From assembly GCA_002049455.2 (NCBI GenBank), contig KV918928.1:1-64000 (forward strand): a DNA stretch of 64,000 nt, in the 5' to 3' direction. The position numbers and the translations under genes are program-made. Positions within the stretch are counted from its first letter, which is position 1, and each line of letters opens with the position of its first letter. Shown piece by piece: positions 35,001 to 45,913 of the stretch. The DNA comes from Porphyra umbilicalis (Eukaryota; Rhodophyta; Bangiophyceae; Bangiales; Bangiaceae). The notes under the pieces are model-generated. The model was not told the origin of the DNA and searched no databases. It saw only the letters and a program-made list of their open reading frames with translations.

Positions 35001-35957
35001 GGACCCCTTGTCACTCATCGTGACGCTCCGTCCCGTGGTCTTATGGTAGTCGTCAAAGCACCCGCGCATCCAGCACATGTGTGCTGACGCCGCAGAGTCC
35101 ACAAGCCACGACTTGGAGATGTCATCGGTGTCAGCTGCATTGCCAACCAGACAGATGGCGTAGTCGCTGTCGCTACCATCGTCAGCCGCAATCGCGGCCA
35201 CCTTGTCCTGTCTCTGCTTCTTGGCCTTGAGCTCTGGGCAATCGCGAGAGATGTGCCCAAACGTATGGCAGTATTAGCACTCGATCTTGGAGAGGTCACC
35301 ACGGCGGCCTTGACCTCGATAGTTGGCGCCGACGAGTGCCATGTCGCCAATGCGCTTCGTCGCCGGTGACTTGTCCGCCTGCCGCCGCTCCTGCTGAAGA
35401 AAGCGGCTCTTGACAAAGTCGAGGCTCAGCTCGTCCTCGCCCCTGGCGTCAAGAGCCACCGGAAGGTTCTCGTACTTTGACGTCAGCCCGTTGAGGACGC
35501 TCATGGCAACGTCCATCTCCGTCACCTCGCCGCCCATGGCCTTGAGGTTCTCGCCGAGGTTGCGCACGCGGTGGATGTAGCCCAGCATGCCCTCGTCGAC
35601 GGTCATTTCGACGGTGTAGAACTCGCGTCGCGCCTTCATCTTGTTCATCAAACTCTTGCGCTGGAAGACACCTTGCAGCGTCGACCACACTTCCGCCGTC
35701 GTCTTGCAGCCCGACACGTGCTCGAGCTGCTCAGAATCAAGGGTGAGCCCGATGATGGCGCTCGCCTTCGTGTCTCGACGCTTCCACACCGCCAACTCGC
35801 GGGTCTCCGCGTCCGTCGGCTTGCCGTCTTCGTCAAGCATATCGTCCAGGTCGCGCAGCGCGAGGACCATCTTAATGCGCTGACGCCACTCGTGAAAGTT
35901 CGTCTCCGCCAACTTGTCGATCTTGATGCCGCCCATGCCGGCAGCGCCTCCGTCCAT
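32031..35957 (-). pseudogene. copia A polyprotein, three in-frame stops
   Basis: From ATG 35957 (MDGGAAGMGGIKIDKLAETN) one frame spans 1309 codons to TGA 32031-32033. Gag lies in the first ~230 codons. The zinc knuckle reads C-stop-Y-C-H-T-F-G-H-I-S-R-D-C because of TAA 35274-35276. Protease: SWLVDSAASAHM. Integrase: LWHERLGH finger, VHSDLGGPM, ILRSDNGGEYVS, QQNGVAERLNRVL (D,D,E). TGA 34008-34010 follows VFGSTC. RT: FAPVAKFTTIRCILAM, DVKTAFLNGDLDEEVYM; the catalytic YVDD is broken by TAA 32988-32990 in place of its Tyr codon. RNase H: GFSDADWAGD, STMEAEYMAL. The first two stops are at identical positions in copia B; the third is private to this copy and makes its RT inactive. Confidence 0.93.
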
Positions 35958-36100
35958 GATGTCTTCTTGTCAAAGCGCCCGACCCTGCCGAGCCGTGCGC
36001 CTTGACCGTCACGACCTTGAACCTCCTTGACCTCGTCCTCTTCGCACTTGCCGCGACCGCCGCGACACCAGCTGGCACACCTTGCTCTTGTCACAGCCCC

Positions 36101-36118
36101 GGCTCTGGGCCCATAACC
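36101..36118 (-). promoter_or_regulatory. Primer binding site of copia A: initiator tRNA-Met half-molecule type
   Basis: Next to the 5' LTR the minus strand reads GGTTATGGGCCCAGAGCC. It is complementary to the anticodon-arm region of initiator tRNA-Met (CTGGGCCCATAACC), not to a tRNA 3' end, as known for Drosophila copia and yeast Ty5. Identical in copia B, nearly so in copia C. Confidence 0.75.
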
Positions 36119-36537
36119 TGTTGAAACGCAGTGGGGATAGGGGTTAGGGGACCACGGTGAAGTGGTTGAGTGGCTTGAGCTTGTGTGTGTGTGTGCGAAC
36201 GTGCTTTGTTGGTTGTCCTAAGCTTCGCCCGCCTCTCCCAACCGAGAGCACCTCTCAAATAGTCCCCACCGGCCCGAGTGCTCCCCCCTCTCGCGCCCAC
36301 ACCGTCGCCCACGCCCTCGCACCAAATCGAATCATTCACCAAATCAAAAAGCCACTAGAGCAAAGCGAAGATCAAATCCAAAACATGCCAAAAGTAACGC
36401 CCCAAGATCACCCAACACGAATGTGTGCAACTTGACCACGTCTTGCAAATGTACCATGTGGGGTACCATAAGGGTCACCGACCATCATCCATCCGCGAAC
36501 CGCCAGTGGAGCCGGCGACGAGCATCACAGTCCAACA
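36119..36537 (-). repeat. 5' LTR of copia A
   Basis: 419 bp; transcription of the element should start here on the minus strand. Confidence 0.93.
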
Positions 36538-36542
36538 GACGA

Positions 36543-36572
36543 ACCAACGTGGTGGTGCTGAGAACCGCTACA
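36543..36572 (+). repeat. 3' LTR of gypsy A, last 30 bp
   Basis: Continues 31577 after the copia insertion and matches 22575-22604 with one difference; ends CTACA. Confidence 0.9.
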
Positions 36573-36621
36573 GCTCCCCCCCCTGTGACGGACCCACCTC
36601 TGGGCACCCCCCATTAAGCAC

Positions 36622-38185
36622 GTGGGCTCCGGCCTAGCGGCCGCCGTCCATCCCTCCGACTCTCTGGAGCGGCGCGTCTCCCACCAATCCGCACGGCGGG
36701 CACGCTTACGAGTGGGCACTGACGCCCGCCCAACAGCCGAGCAGATCCTCGCCGTTGATCTTGTTGCCAGCGCTGCCGCCGCCGTTGCCGCAGCTAACGC
36801 CGGCGGAGGCTGCGCGGCAACCGCTGTTCTTCATCAGCGGCAACCAAGTCCCGCCCCAGCAACAGACACCGCAGGCGGCGGCGCCCCAACCACTTTACGC
36901 ACTCCGCAGGGGCCAAGCCCAGCCCTCGCAGCAAATGACGCAGACGGCGGCGCCCCAACCACTGTACGAACTCGTCGGGAGCCAAGCCCTACCCCAGCAG
37001 CAGACTCCGACCGAGGGGGCGCCCCAACAACTATACGTCATCGGCGGGAGCCGAGCCCCGCCCCCGTCATCGTATATGCTGGTGCCTGCTCGCGCCCAGC
37101 CTCGCCATCAAGGTCTCCTTCACCCCCCCCCGACGTACCGGCAGTAAACTTCAACGTGCCGAAGTCGATGGGGTCTAGCCTAGACTGGACTGATGAGGAC
37201 CGCGTGCCGCTGTGCCGCGCGTTTCTCCAGGTGAGCGTTGATCCTGTGATGGCTACCGGGCGGTGAAAGGACGAGCTGTGGGCGGCTGTGCACAAGAAGT
37301 GGACGGATTTGATGGCCGAGAAGGATCCTCTGCGCGTCAAGCGCAACGTGAGCGCGCTCGAGAAGCAGTTCAAGAAGATTCGAAAGGGGGTGAGCACATT
37401 TTACCTCTCACTACCTGGCGGTCAAGAACATGCAAACGACTGGTAACTTGTCGGAGGATGACATCATCAGTGGGGCCATCTCACGGTACTGCGCGCTTGC
37501 CATCTACGAGGCCATCCGCAAAGACCGGGAGCAGGACAAGCGCAAGGGCAAGGCGGCAAAGTGGAAGGCCAAGCTCGCGCATTGCAAGTGGGTGGCATGC
37601 TGGCGTGTGCTGCGCACGTCGGACAAGCTCAGCGGCGCTGCTAACACTACGGACGACCAGAGTGTGGACCCGGATGACTCGGCAAACGAGGACGCCGACA
37701 GCGGCAGTACGAGCAGCCCCAGTGCGCGCAACAAAGGCTACCAGCGCCAACCGTGTGGCATTAAGGCCGCCAAGCTGATGAGGTCCGAGGACGCGGGCAT
37801 GAAAAGGGAGGTCAAGGAGAGCACGGCGGCTGTGGGCAAGCTGACGGCGGCGCAGCTAGTGCGCACCGCGCCGTGCTTTTTCGACTCCCCTGCAATGCGC
37901 AACACCCCGGAGGCGGCCAAGTATCGCCAAGGTGTGATGCAGAAGATGATGGCAAGTGCCGGCCTAGCGGAGAAACCTGCGCCGCCTGCCCCACCTGAGG
38001 CGGCCAGGACCAAACATGCGACGGATATCCTCGTCGTCGAGGACAGCCAGCGCGGCCGCAAGGCGCAAGCCGCAAAGCAGCTGGCCGCTTCTGCGTCTCT
38101 CAACAAACCGCTCGAGACCACCCGCGGTCTCGAGCACAGCAGCGAGTCTAAAACGACGACGACGACCACCACGGAGTCTTGGTAG
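36622..38185 (+). pseudogene. SANT/Myb-like DNA-binding protein, PIF/Harbinger accessory type, decayed
   Basis: A Pro/Gln or Ser/Pro-rich repetitive N-terminal part (to about 37130) is followed by SLDWTDEDRVPLCRAFLQVS (about 37170-37232), a trihelix/SANT start. It runs through KDELWAAVHKKWTDLM and LEKQFKKIRKG, then HYLAVKNMQTTGNLSEDDII and CKWVACWRVLRTSDKL, which resembles the NAM-associated or Myb/SANT-like proteins that accompany Harbinger transposases. TGA at 37264-37266 interrupts the frame and one extra base near 37390 shifts it; the tail to 38185 is Ala/Lys/Thr-rich and ends ESW. It binds DNA if functional. A similar decayed gene lies at 59851-61696. No transposase is adjacent here. A short intron at 37390 instead of a frameshift is possible. 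Confidence 0.55.
36800..37075 (+). repeat. Coding tandem repeat, 69-bp unit
   Basis: About four 23-codon units: in one frame APTTVRTRREPSP..., in another PQPLYELVGSQALPQQQ. Both frames stay open, so the real reading frame of this part is ambiguous. Confidence 0.7.
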
Positions 38186-39420
38186 TGTATCGAGTGTGTT
38201 GCTTTGTTCTTTGTGCCGTAGCTCCATGTGACAGCAGTCCCATACGACGAAAGGTTTTTTTTTTCATCCCTCTTGGGTTTTTTTGTTCCTACTCTTGTGT
38301 CCACGCCCATCTTGATGCACACCGTTGCCAGTGACGCAGCGCACGCATCGGGGCGGCGGCGTCAGAGCCATCCGCAGCCGCGTCCCCCACTAGCTTCACG
38401 CCGGGGGCGTCACAGAGTTGGTCCCTCATATTAACCGTAACCCACCATTGCGCGCCTCTGTCTCCTCCGCACGTCGCACCCCGTCCGCGCTGCAGCCGAC
38501 AGCGTGACCACACAACGGTGGCGCCAACAACGGCTGTTGCTTCAGCGGCGGCAGCCCACGCAGTCCTCGCCGCCAGTACTACAGGAGTGCCCTACAGGGC
38601 GGTAAAAATAGCTGTGCCGCAGAACAGCTGTCTAAGGACCATCACCCCCCCCGCCTGTCCTCCCGACGAGCGGCTGCCGGCCGCCACGGTCGCTCCGCCC
38701 GGCGGCACCAGCCAGGCTGCCAGCCGCGCCGAGGACACGCCGCCCAGTCAGGCTGCCCGCCGCGAGAGCGTGCAGCGCAGCCAGGGCGGCCGCGGCGGGA
38801 GGCTGCCGCCCAGCCAGTGCGGCCGCAACGGAAGCGCGCCACCCAGCGAGGCTGCCCGCCGTGCCAAGGGGGCGCCGCCCAGGCAGGGCGCCTGCCGCGG
38901 GAGAGCACCAGTCAGCCCGGCTGCCCGCCGTACCCGGGCGCGCCGCTCATCGAGGCTGCCCGCCTTGCGAAGGCGCGCCGCCTACCAAGGTTGCCCGCCG
39001 CGCGGGGGCGCGGCGCCCCGCCAGACTGCCCGCCGTGCCGCGAGCGTGCCGCCCAGCCAGGGCGCCCGCCGCGAGAGCGCGCCACCTAGCCAGGCTGCCC
39101 GCCGTTCCGGGGGCACGCCACCCCGCGAGGGCGCCCGCCGTGCGGACCGCCACTGTCGCCGACGGTAACCGAGGCTGTCGCCGCGAACGCGGCCGTGCGT
39201 TGCCAACAGCACGCGTGCCGCATCGGAACGCGTTTGTGCCGCATCGGAACGCGTTTTTTTCGGCCAGCCCAGAATCCCAAAGATCAAACATCATTTATCA
39301 GCGTGGGCTTTCGACTTTGAACCATATTAAATCCGCATTCTTCGAGCGCAACGCTTCTTGTTTCGGGAGTCTTGGGATCAGTCGAACGATGCGTTTAATG
39401 AACGGCCCCGCATGACCCAT
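38186..39420. other. No gene; contains a 36-bp minisatellite (about 38740-39165)
   Basis: The repeat unit is close to ggctgcccgccg plus cgccgcccagccag, 33-36 bp, many degenerate copies; translation gives AARR..PPSQ units on + and Gly/Arg-rich strings on -. A 21-bp direct repeat (gtgccgcatcggaacgcgttt) lies at about 39207-39250. A T-run near 38255-38263 follows the SANT-like gene. Confidence 0.55.
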
Positions 39421-41419
39421 GCCAGGCCTGTGTCGTGTGCACAGAGTCCAATGTGCTAGAATGCATACATATCCCTACACTTATCATATCCCACTTTTTG
39501 AGCGAGGGGCACCAAGCAAGCATGTCGATGGTGCCCAGAATGGCAACGTTCATGCATCACTCATCGCAAAAAAGTACCACCCAACTATATTCATTGCCAA
39601 ATTTTGTGAGTTTGTTATGACGTGTCTTGTGATCATGTTGTGTGCCAGTCGCATGCTCATTTCCTGAGTCTCGTGTGGATCCTGGCATAACAAGAGATCC
39701 GTTAATTGACACCGAACTTGCTTATCTGTTAAGCCTTACAGAAAGGGACACAAGAAACCAGGCTGATGCTGGCATTACGCACTGTCCAATCGCATGCGAG
39801 AATCGTACGCTGTAGTCAATGGTGTGCGGAAATTCTGAAGCATACAGTTCCAGGGCAGACCAAACAGGCAGGCTCCGCCGCCCGTCCCCTCTGCGCCACG
39901 GGCCAATTAGGGGGGCGGCACGGGGGAGATTTGATCCTCTGTACGTCGTCCGTCCTCGGTGCGGCCCCCACCGCCACCCTGTGCCGATTTCTCCCTCGCC
40001 TCTCGCTGGCGGTCCCGACCCCACCGCTGGCCTCCCACCGACGCCATTCCCCTCCCCACCGCCACGCCCCGCACCCGCACGACCCTCTCTGTCGTGGCCT
40101 CCGCCCTGCCGGAAACTTCTCTGCTGCTACCCCGCCCCCGACGGCGGTACCCTCTGCCTCCGCTGGGCCTTTTGCCGCCACACATTCGGCAGCAGCGGCG
40201 GCGCGCGCCGCTCTGCTCCCGACCATGGCGCCGGTGTTGACGGCACCGGCGAGGAGAGGCTCGGCGGCGGCGGCGGTGCCGGCGGCTGCGGCGGTCGTGG
40301 CGCTGCCAGCGCCGCCCCAAGCGATGCCGTTGCCGGGGGTGCCGCTACCATCGGACGCTGCTGCCGGCATCTCAACCGCCGACCCCGCATCGTCGGTGGC
40401 GGTGGCGGCGGCGGCGGTGGCGGTATCTTGTCGGTTGGGGCGGGCCCCCCCTCTACCCCCCCCGGCCGAACCCCCCATCGCGCGAGGGGCATTGTTGGGG
40501 TCCCCCCCCCCCCCCCCACCTCCCCCGCCGCTCGCCGTCGCCATCGCGTCGCGCCTCGCGGGGCGGCTGCCAGCAAACGTGGGCGCGTTTGTGCCCGCCA
40601 CGGTGGGGGCAGGGGCGGGGTAGCGCGTCGCCACCGCAAGCGCGGCGGTGGTGGCCGCCGCGCGCGGCGACGATGCGGCCATCCCCGGCCTCCACCACGG
40701 TCTCGCAAGGGCAGGCGCCGGCGGACTCGCCGCCCACCGCGCCGCCGTCGACGGGGTGCAGGCGTCGGCCCTCGCGACGGTGGCGCAGCGCAGGGGGTGC
40801 GACGGGCCGCCCCGCCGGGCGCCGCCGCGTCCAAGGCCCTGCCGACTTGGCAGCGGGGGGGGTGGGGGAGGGGGTGTCTGCCGCAGCGGCGATGGTTCTC
40901 GTGCCGCTCCTGGGCGGCGGGGGGGGGGTGGACCCCGCCTCTTCCCCCGCCGCCAACGAACGGCACGACTTGGGTGACCGCCTCGGCGGCGAGGGCGGCG
41001 GCGACGCCCCCCGACGCTGGAAGCAGCACGACGGGTGCGCGCATGACAGCGGCCGCCCGCCGCCGCACCGGAGCGCCGACCGGCGCCGCTGGGACGGCGG
41101 TGCAAAAGGCGGCCGCCGCGAGCGCCGTGCCGCTGACCACGTCGCGGGGGAAGAGGCAGGTGGCAGGCCCGCCGGCGGAGCCGCCACCCCCAGCACAGCA
41201 GCCGCCGCCTTCACCGCCCGTCGCGCCGTCGCCGCCGGCCGCCCGGCTCACTCGACGCTGGCCCGCTTTGACTTGGTGCCCCCGTAAGGGGGCGGTGACA
41301 AGGGTGGATGGGGAAGTCTACCTGTTCGTTCTTTTTTTTTCTCTTGCGCAAGTTTTCCCACTTTCTTCTCCGTCTCCATCCAGCACACAAGCAAGGCCAC
41401 TTGCAGCAGAGAATGACAG
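39421..41419. other. Very GC-rich, many overlapping open frames, no gene called
   Basis: Frames of 285 to 537 codons are open on both strands from 39.8 to 41.4 kb, all Ala/Gly/Pro/Arg-rich. One plus frame (39766-40977, TAG at 40621-40623 inside) has the smoothest Ala/Val-rich sequence, but no domain supports it. Long C run near 40500-40516. Confidence 0.35.
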
Positions 41420-41857
41420 TCATAAACTATAGGCAGGCCCCTCATAAAACAGATAAATCTTCGCCTGCTCACCGCGGATGCGGTGAGCAGGCTGAATGTC
41501 CTTCGACATGACAGTGACGCGCTTCGCGTGGACAGCGCACAGTTGCGCGTCTTGAAAGAGCCCGACGAGGTACGCCTCGGCCGCCCCCTGCAGCGCGAGG
41601 ACGGCGGACGCCTGGAAGCGCGGTGCGTTTGTGTACTCTTGCGCGACTTCGCGCACAAGTCGCTGAAAGGGGAACTTGCTGAGCAGCAGCTCCCCCGTGC
41701 GCTGAAACGTGCGAATGTCGACTGTTCCAGGCCGGTAGCGGCGCTTGATCGTGGGCTTGCTACTGGCCTTGGTCGCCCGCCGCGCGGCAGCCCGCGCCAG
41801 ACCAGCCGGCGCCTTGCCGCCAGTAGACCGCCGTGCCATCTGCTTAGTCCGCGCCAT
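41420..41857 (-). CDS. Divergent histone H3 variant
   Basis: 145 codons from ATG 41857 to TGA 41420-41422. Starts [17 protein letters not shown]. The histone fold is clear: [77 protein letters not shown]. Against canonical H3 (from memory) position 6 is Met, Lys9 is Arg, the stretch around Lys27 has no ARKS (it reads [12 protein letters not shown]), the alpha-N region is three residues shorter, and 13 extra residues (ending AYSL) follow the usual C-terminus. Loop 1 is not lengthened, so it does not look like CenH3. H3 packages DNA in the nucleosome; loss of both ARKS sites would remove the K9 and K27 methylation targets. A GTGAGC near the C-terminus could instead be a splice donor. A longer upstream frame exists, but the Met of MARTKQ is the natural start. 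Confidence 0.9.
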   Translation of the reverse strand: MARTKQMARRSTGGKAPAGLARAAARRATKASSKPTIKRRYRPGTVDIRTFQRTGELLLSKFPFQRLVREVAQEYTNAPRFQASAVLALQGAAEAYLVGLFQDAQLCAVHAKRVTVMSKDIQPAHRIRGEQAKIYLFYEGPAYSL

Positions 41858-43583
41858 TGCGGCGGGAGGGAGGGGCAGTGGCAGGAGCAGATGGGGGCGG
41901 AGTGGGGGGCACACGACGAGGAGAGTGGGGATTGAGGTGCGGTGGGCACAGTTGTGAGCGAAGACGAGAGCGTTGGTGCAAGCCAGGTCACAGTGGGCGC
42001 GGCAGGGGCAGGCTGTGACACGGACCGATGTTGGCGGGGGAACGGGGGGGGGGGGCGGGGGGGTAGGCTGACGGGAGAATTTCTGCGACAGGGCGACGCA
42101 GACAAGACTGGGATGGCCCCCTTCTTGTAGCAGCCGTAGGCCTGCGGTTTACGCCGTAGATCGCTTGCACGCCTAGCGCCTCCCACAGTTCCCCGGGGCA
42201 GGTCCCTAAGTCCATCGCTCCGCGAGCTGGATGCATCGAGGGAACCCTTTTCAGCGGGGTACTGAGCTCGCAGAGACATGCAATCCCAGAGGCTTGGGCT
42301 CCCCGTCACTGTGTGGAAATGCTTGGTTGGCACCCTCAGCCGGAATGTTTTCCTGCCGAAGTGCGCATTGCATCGGCAGACAAAGGGCTGCTGATCCGAC
42401 GGGCCGCACCGGTCACCTCCTGTTGACGATGACGCCTCCATCTGTGCGGCTCCAATGGCCTTGCCTCGTCCTGCGCACCACCGTCCGCGCCCCCAGATCT
42501 CCGGCTCACGGCCTCACAACAAAGGGGTGCAGATCCCCACCTCCTGGCCTCAGAGCAAGCAGAGAATCTGTAGTGACCAAATGTCAGCAGGTCCCGTCCC
42601 GCTTCGTTTGCGCAGGGGCTCCTGCCCACTACCATCCATTAGATGCTGACGACTTGAACCGCAACACCCGGACCAATGATATGACTTAGAATCGATATTA
42701 CGGGACTACGCTGAAGAAAGCCTTGCACTGATTTACAAAACCAAGTGTGCTGATTGGTTCTTGACGTTATTGCAGCGATCACGGACGGGGATATACACTC
42801 GTAAATTTGGGCTTTCTTCAGACATGGACGCTTTTGATTGGACCGGGTCCGTCTCGGGACACATGGGAGAACAAACATTTGGACTCCTCCCCAGACCTGC
42901 TTTTCGTAAAGACGAAACGTTTTTTGATATTACATGCAGGCAGAAATGTTGATTCATTCACGCAATTTCGGGCGGAAGGCGTTCCCTGCGGCCAAAGTGC
43001 TGTGGCGCACGAGCCTGGCGCGCTGCCGCCCGCCCGACTTAGCAGAAGGTCGCAGGTGCGGCCGCCTGCGACGGGTCCGCCTCCGCGGCACGTCCCAGCT
43101 GATGGCGATGGACGGCGGCTGCGGCGGCCAGCGGCCCCTGTGGCGGGCGTCTACCGCTGTGGTACTGCTCCCGGCGACGGCGTCCGTCACGGCGGCCGCG
43201 GCTGCCTCCCCAACGAGCCGCCGGCGCCGCGGAGCGACCGCTCGGAGCCGCCGCCACCTGCGTCTACAACAACCGCCGCCGCTGACCGCCCGCCGCCGCC
43301 AACGCGGCACGGCGGCGGCCCACAGGTGGCTGGGCACGGCGGGCGCGCCGTTGGCGCCGCGAACCGCGAACTGCACTGCCCCCCGTCCACCCGGCAGGCG
43401 GCCTATTGCCCCCACGACGCCATCCCCCGCACCGGCCGGCACCCACGACCCCGCCGCACGACGCCACCGCCGCGAAAGGCGTGCCGGCCGTCAGCGGCCT
43501 GGGAGAGGCGGGCTGGCCGTTGCGGCCGCCTGCCGTTCGCCGAACCGCCTCACCACCCGTAGAGAACGCGCCCTCCCCACGCC
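41858..43583. other. No gene called
   Basis: G-runs at 42040-42066, mixed sequence to 42950, then a GC-rich Pro/Arg coding-like stretch (42960-43560). That stretch is in the same frame as the gene at 43584, with a TAG at 43560-43562 between them, so it may be its decayed N-terminus. Confidence 0.35.
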
Positions 43584-45252
43584 ATGCCCGCCGACAAACC
43601 GACCGCTTGCCCGCCACTGCACGTGACGAAGGAGAACGTCGTGGTGCAGGTATTTTTGTGCATCGGCGTGTTTTATTTTCCTATGGCTGCTAAGTTCTCC
43701 AACTCTGTAGGAGCGCCTGGAACTGAGCACTGCACGAGCTGCGACATTGTTCACCCGAAGATCAGGAGTGAGAGGAAGAAGCGCGCGATGAGCAGCACCG
43801 CCTTTTTTGATGTCAAAAACACCCGATACTCCAGGATGCAAGAGAGAACAGCTGCCATCATGTCCGCACTGAAGACTTCTACCAAGTTGTCTGACGAAAC
43901 TTTGAAAAACGCACTCCTCCTAAACGGCGTTTCGGACAAGTCAGGTAGCTTTATGATGCGCCTGACTGATGCTCGAGGTCCAGGGACGCTTGACAAACAC
44001 GGACATGTGATTGTCGCACTATCTCATCATCTGTACTACAACATTGGATCCAAGATACTTATGGAAGCGTACGAGTCACTCTCTGTTGAGCAGCGTGACA
44101 AGTTCGAGCTGGAAATGCGCCGTACTGCAAAACATGTTCCGAAGCACACGGTACTCTTCTCCTTTAAGCCTGAAAAAATGGGTGGCACAGCGCTGTCAAT
44201 GTCTGACTACGCCGTGCTGCTTACCGTGAGCCCCACGGTCCTGGAGTATGGTGTGCACACTCACACTACGTGTACACATGCGGTTACTACGCTTCGCGCA
44301 CTGAAGGCCCTACGACAGTCTCCTACTGCTCTATTTTTGTAGGCCTACTCTTTCGTCTGACGGAGAGTAGGCCGTAAGGGAACTGCCAACTGTCGTGCAG
44401 CTCCGACGTCTCGGCGAGAGCCTCATGATTGAGCTACGTCGCCTGCTACCATTCAATGGAAAATGGAGGCGACCGTCTTTCCATCGCTTGCTGGAGCTTC
44501 TTTATCGTACGTTACCGTTGGTGCACCTCGGCTCATCAATATGCGAGCTGATATTGGAGAACTTCCATCAAATGGCGAAGCGCGAAATCAGCCAGAGCAA
44601 CCATCGAAACGCAGCGGAGTACTCAATGCAGAGGTGGAGAGACACCGAGCAGTACTCAAGGACGCTCTCCATGCCGGAGGAGCACGACATCCCTCCGTCG
44701 TGGCTGCTTCGCCTCTCCGGAAATCCGTTGAAGGCCGTCTAGTTCCACGGACTCGCTCCGCAGCGGCGCTTGGCATCCACGATCGGCGGGGATTGGCGAG
44801 GCAAGGACGCACTGAGAACCGTGTCTGTCTCGACAGAGGAGCTCTGGAGGGCTCATGCACCCAACGCGCTCATCAAGTTCTGGAGGAGAGCCAGGCACCC
44901 GCAGAGATCATTCCTCATTCGAGAGGGGTCGACGGTGTCAGTGCTCCAAGACGGGGAGCCATTTGACGGAGTGAGCGACTCCAGTGCCACAGGAGTGCAG
45001 AGATTTTGATTCTGTCGGGTCCGAGCGATCGGCACAATAGCGGAAGAGCTACACCTCGAGTGAAAATCGTTGAAAGTGTCTGATTTGGCCTTATCCATCG
45101 TGGGGAAACCTGCGGTGGTCACACTTGATTCTACACCCAGTGTGACTCTCGTGCGAGCTGAGCGGGTGAAGCAGTCTGCTTTTGTTCTCCCTTGCGGTAC
45201 GCACAACGTGCTATTCACCAAGAAGTCAGGATTTCATTTTATGAGTGGTTGA
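43584..45252 (+). pseudogene. Unidentified decayed gene, possibly a transposase
   Basis: Block 1 (ATG 43584 to 44342): HCTSCDIVHPKIRSERKKR, then a helical region (MQERTAAIMSALKTSTKL) and YAVLLTVSPTVLEY. Block 2 starts near 44399, after a pyrimidine-poor stretch ending gtcgtgcag that could be a splice acceptor, and stays in one frame to 45252 with TAG 44740, TGA 45007 and TGA 45061 inside. It has HLGSSICELILENFHQMAKR, EISQSNHRNAAEYSMQRW and LWRAHAPNALIKFWRRARH. The pattern of a His-Gln helix followed by SNHRN recalls C-terminal parts of eukaryotic DNA transposases, but I cannot name the family. Lower GC than its neighbours. The stops all fit transitions from Gln or Arg codons. Confidence 0.4.
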
Positions 45253-45524
45253 GGGAAGGTACATGTGTATATGGCAGAGCATGCACACATTAGGTAGAGT
45301 AGTGCGTTTAGAGCATGACTCTCACCTGTCCGCCTCACTTGGTCATATCCTGTCTTTGCCATAATATGCCGTCTTTGCACTACGGGCACTCTTGCCATAG
45401 CCAGTTCCCGACGACGTAACTTGTACGCTGTAGTTTGGATTGTGGGGATCGTTCGTGAATCGCGAGCCATGCCAACGCTACGTGAATGGCGGGGCGAAAA
45501 GCACGGATTGAGGCGCTCCCACCC
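45253..45524. other. No gene seen
   Basis: Mixed-composition spacer between the decayed gene and the TIR element at 45525; a 78-codon minus frame here is featureless. Confidence 0.4.
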
Positions 45525-45828
45525 CTAGTGTCTATTCTACCGAAGCATCATTTGATGCGAATCGCATCAATTGATGCCCATTTTCGGAGCGTTTGTTTTC
45601 GTACTTCCCGACCTCTGACGCTCTTTTCGACAGCAGAAACGGACTCAGCGATGCCTTGTTATTCTTGGGGGAGATCCCAACCAATATGCTGTGGATACAA
45701 ACGGGGGGTGCTCCAGTTGCCTCAATAGGGGGGATCGAACCGTCGTTTTCTGTCCCTGAGAGAGGGTGCATCATTTGATGCCCAACCGTGCATCATTTGA
45801 TGCCCGATTGCGGTAGAATAGACACTAG
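45525..45828. mobile_element. TIR DNA element, copy 2 (304 bp)
   Basis: The same perfect 18-bp ends as 631-1358 (45525-45542 and 45811-45828) and the same subterminal GCATCATTTGATGC/GCATCAATTGATGC motifs, two at each end, but a different interior. Only the ends are conserved, as in non-autonomous families mobilised in trans. Confidence 0.85.
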
Positions 45829-45913
45829 CACCTTTGTCTGGAGCTTGCTCGTTTAGAGCCAATCCAATGAATCGAAGAAATACAGCATACGTTACGAAGG
45901 TACCCTCCGCGCG

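Larger units (their letters stand above)
31578..36537 (-). mobile_element. Ty1/copia LTR retrotransposon A, inserted in the gypsy 3' LTR
   Basis: LTRs at 31578-31995 and 36119-36537 start TGTTG and end CAACA, and differ by about ten substitutions plus a 1-bp indel (roughly 2-3%). The 5-bp target duplication GACGA is at 31573-31577 and 36538-36542. The internal region reads on the minus strand, with gag, protease, integrase, RT and RNase H in copia order. A polypurine tract (minus: aagcaaggaggag) abuts the left LTR. It postdates the gypsy insertion. Confidence 0.95.
22108..36572 (+). mobile_element. Ty3/gypsy LTR retrotransposon A, split by a copia insertion
   Basis: The 5' LTR is 22108-22604 (497 bp). 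The 3' LTR is 31111-31577 plus 36543-36572, also 497 bp once the nested copia element and one copy of its 5-bp target duplication are removed. LTRs start TGTGG and end CTACA and differ by about 3% by eye. Flanking 5-mers are GCCCC (22103-22107) and GCTCC (36573-36577), a target duplication with one C-to-T change. Order inside: primer site, gag, -1 frameshift signal, protease, reverse transcriptase, RNase H, integrase, chromodomain-like tail (gypsy order), then a long antisense ORF in the position where env or extra ORFs sit. The element without the insertion is about 9.5 kb. Six in-frame stops in gag-pol mean this copy is not autonomous. Confidence 0.95.

Noticed and set aside
39819..41432. 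537-codon ORF and overlapping minus ORFs
   Set aside because: Extreme GC keeps many frames open; all translations are Ala/Gly/Pro/Arg low complexity.
41420..41857. Centromeric H3 (CenH3)
   Set aside because: Loop 1 is not lengthened and the fold is close to canonical H3.
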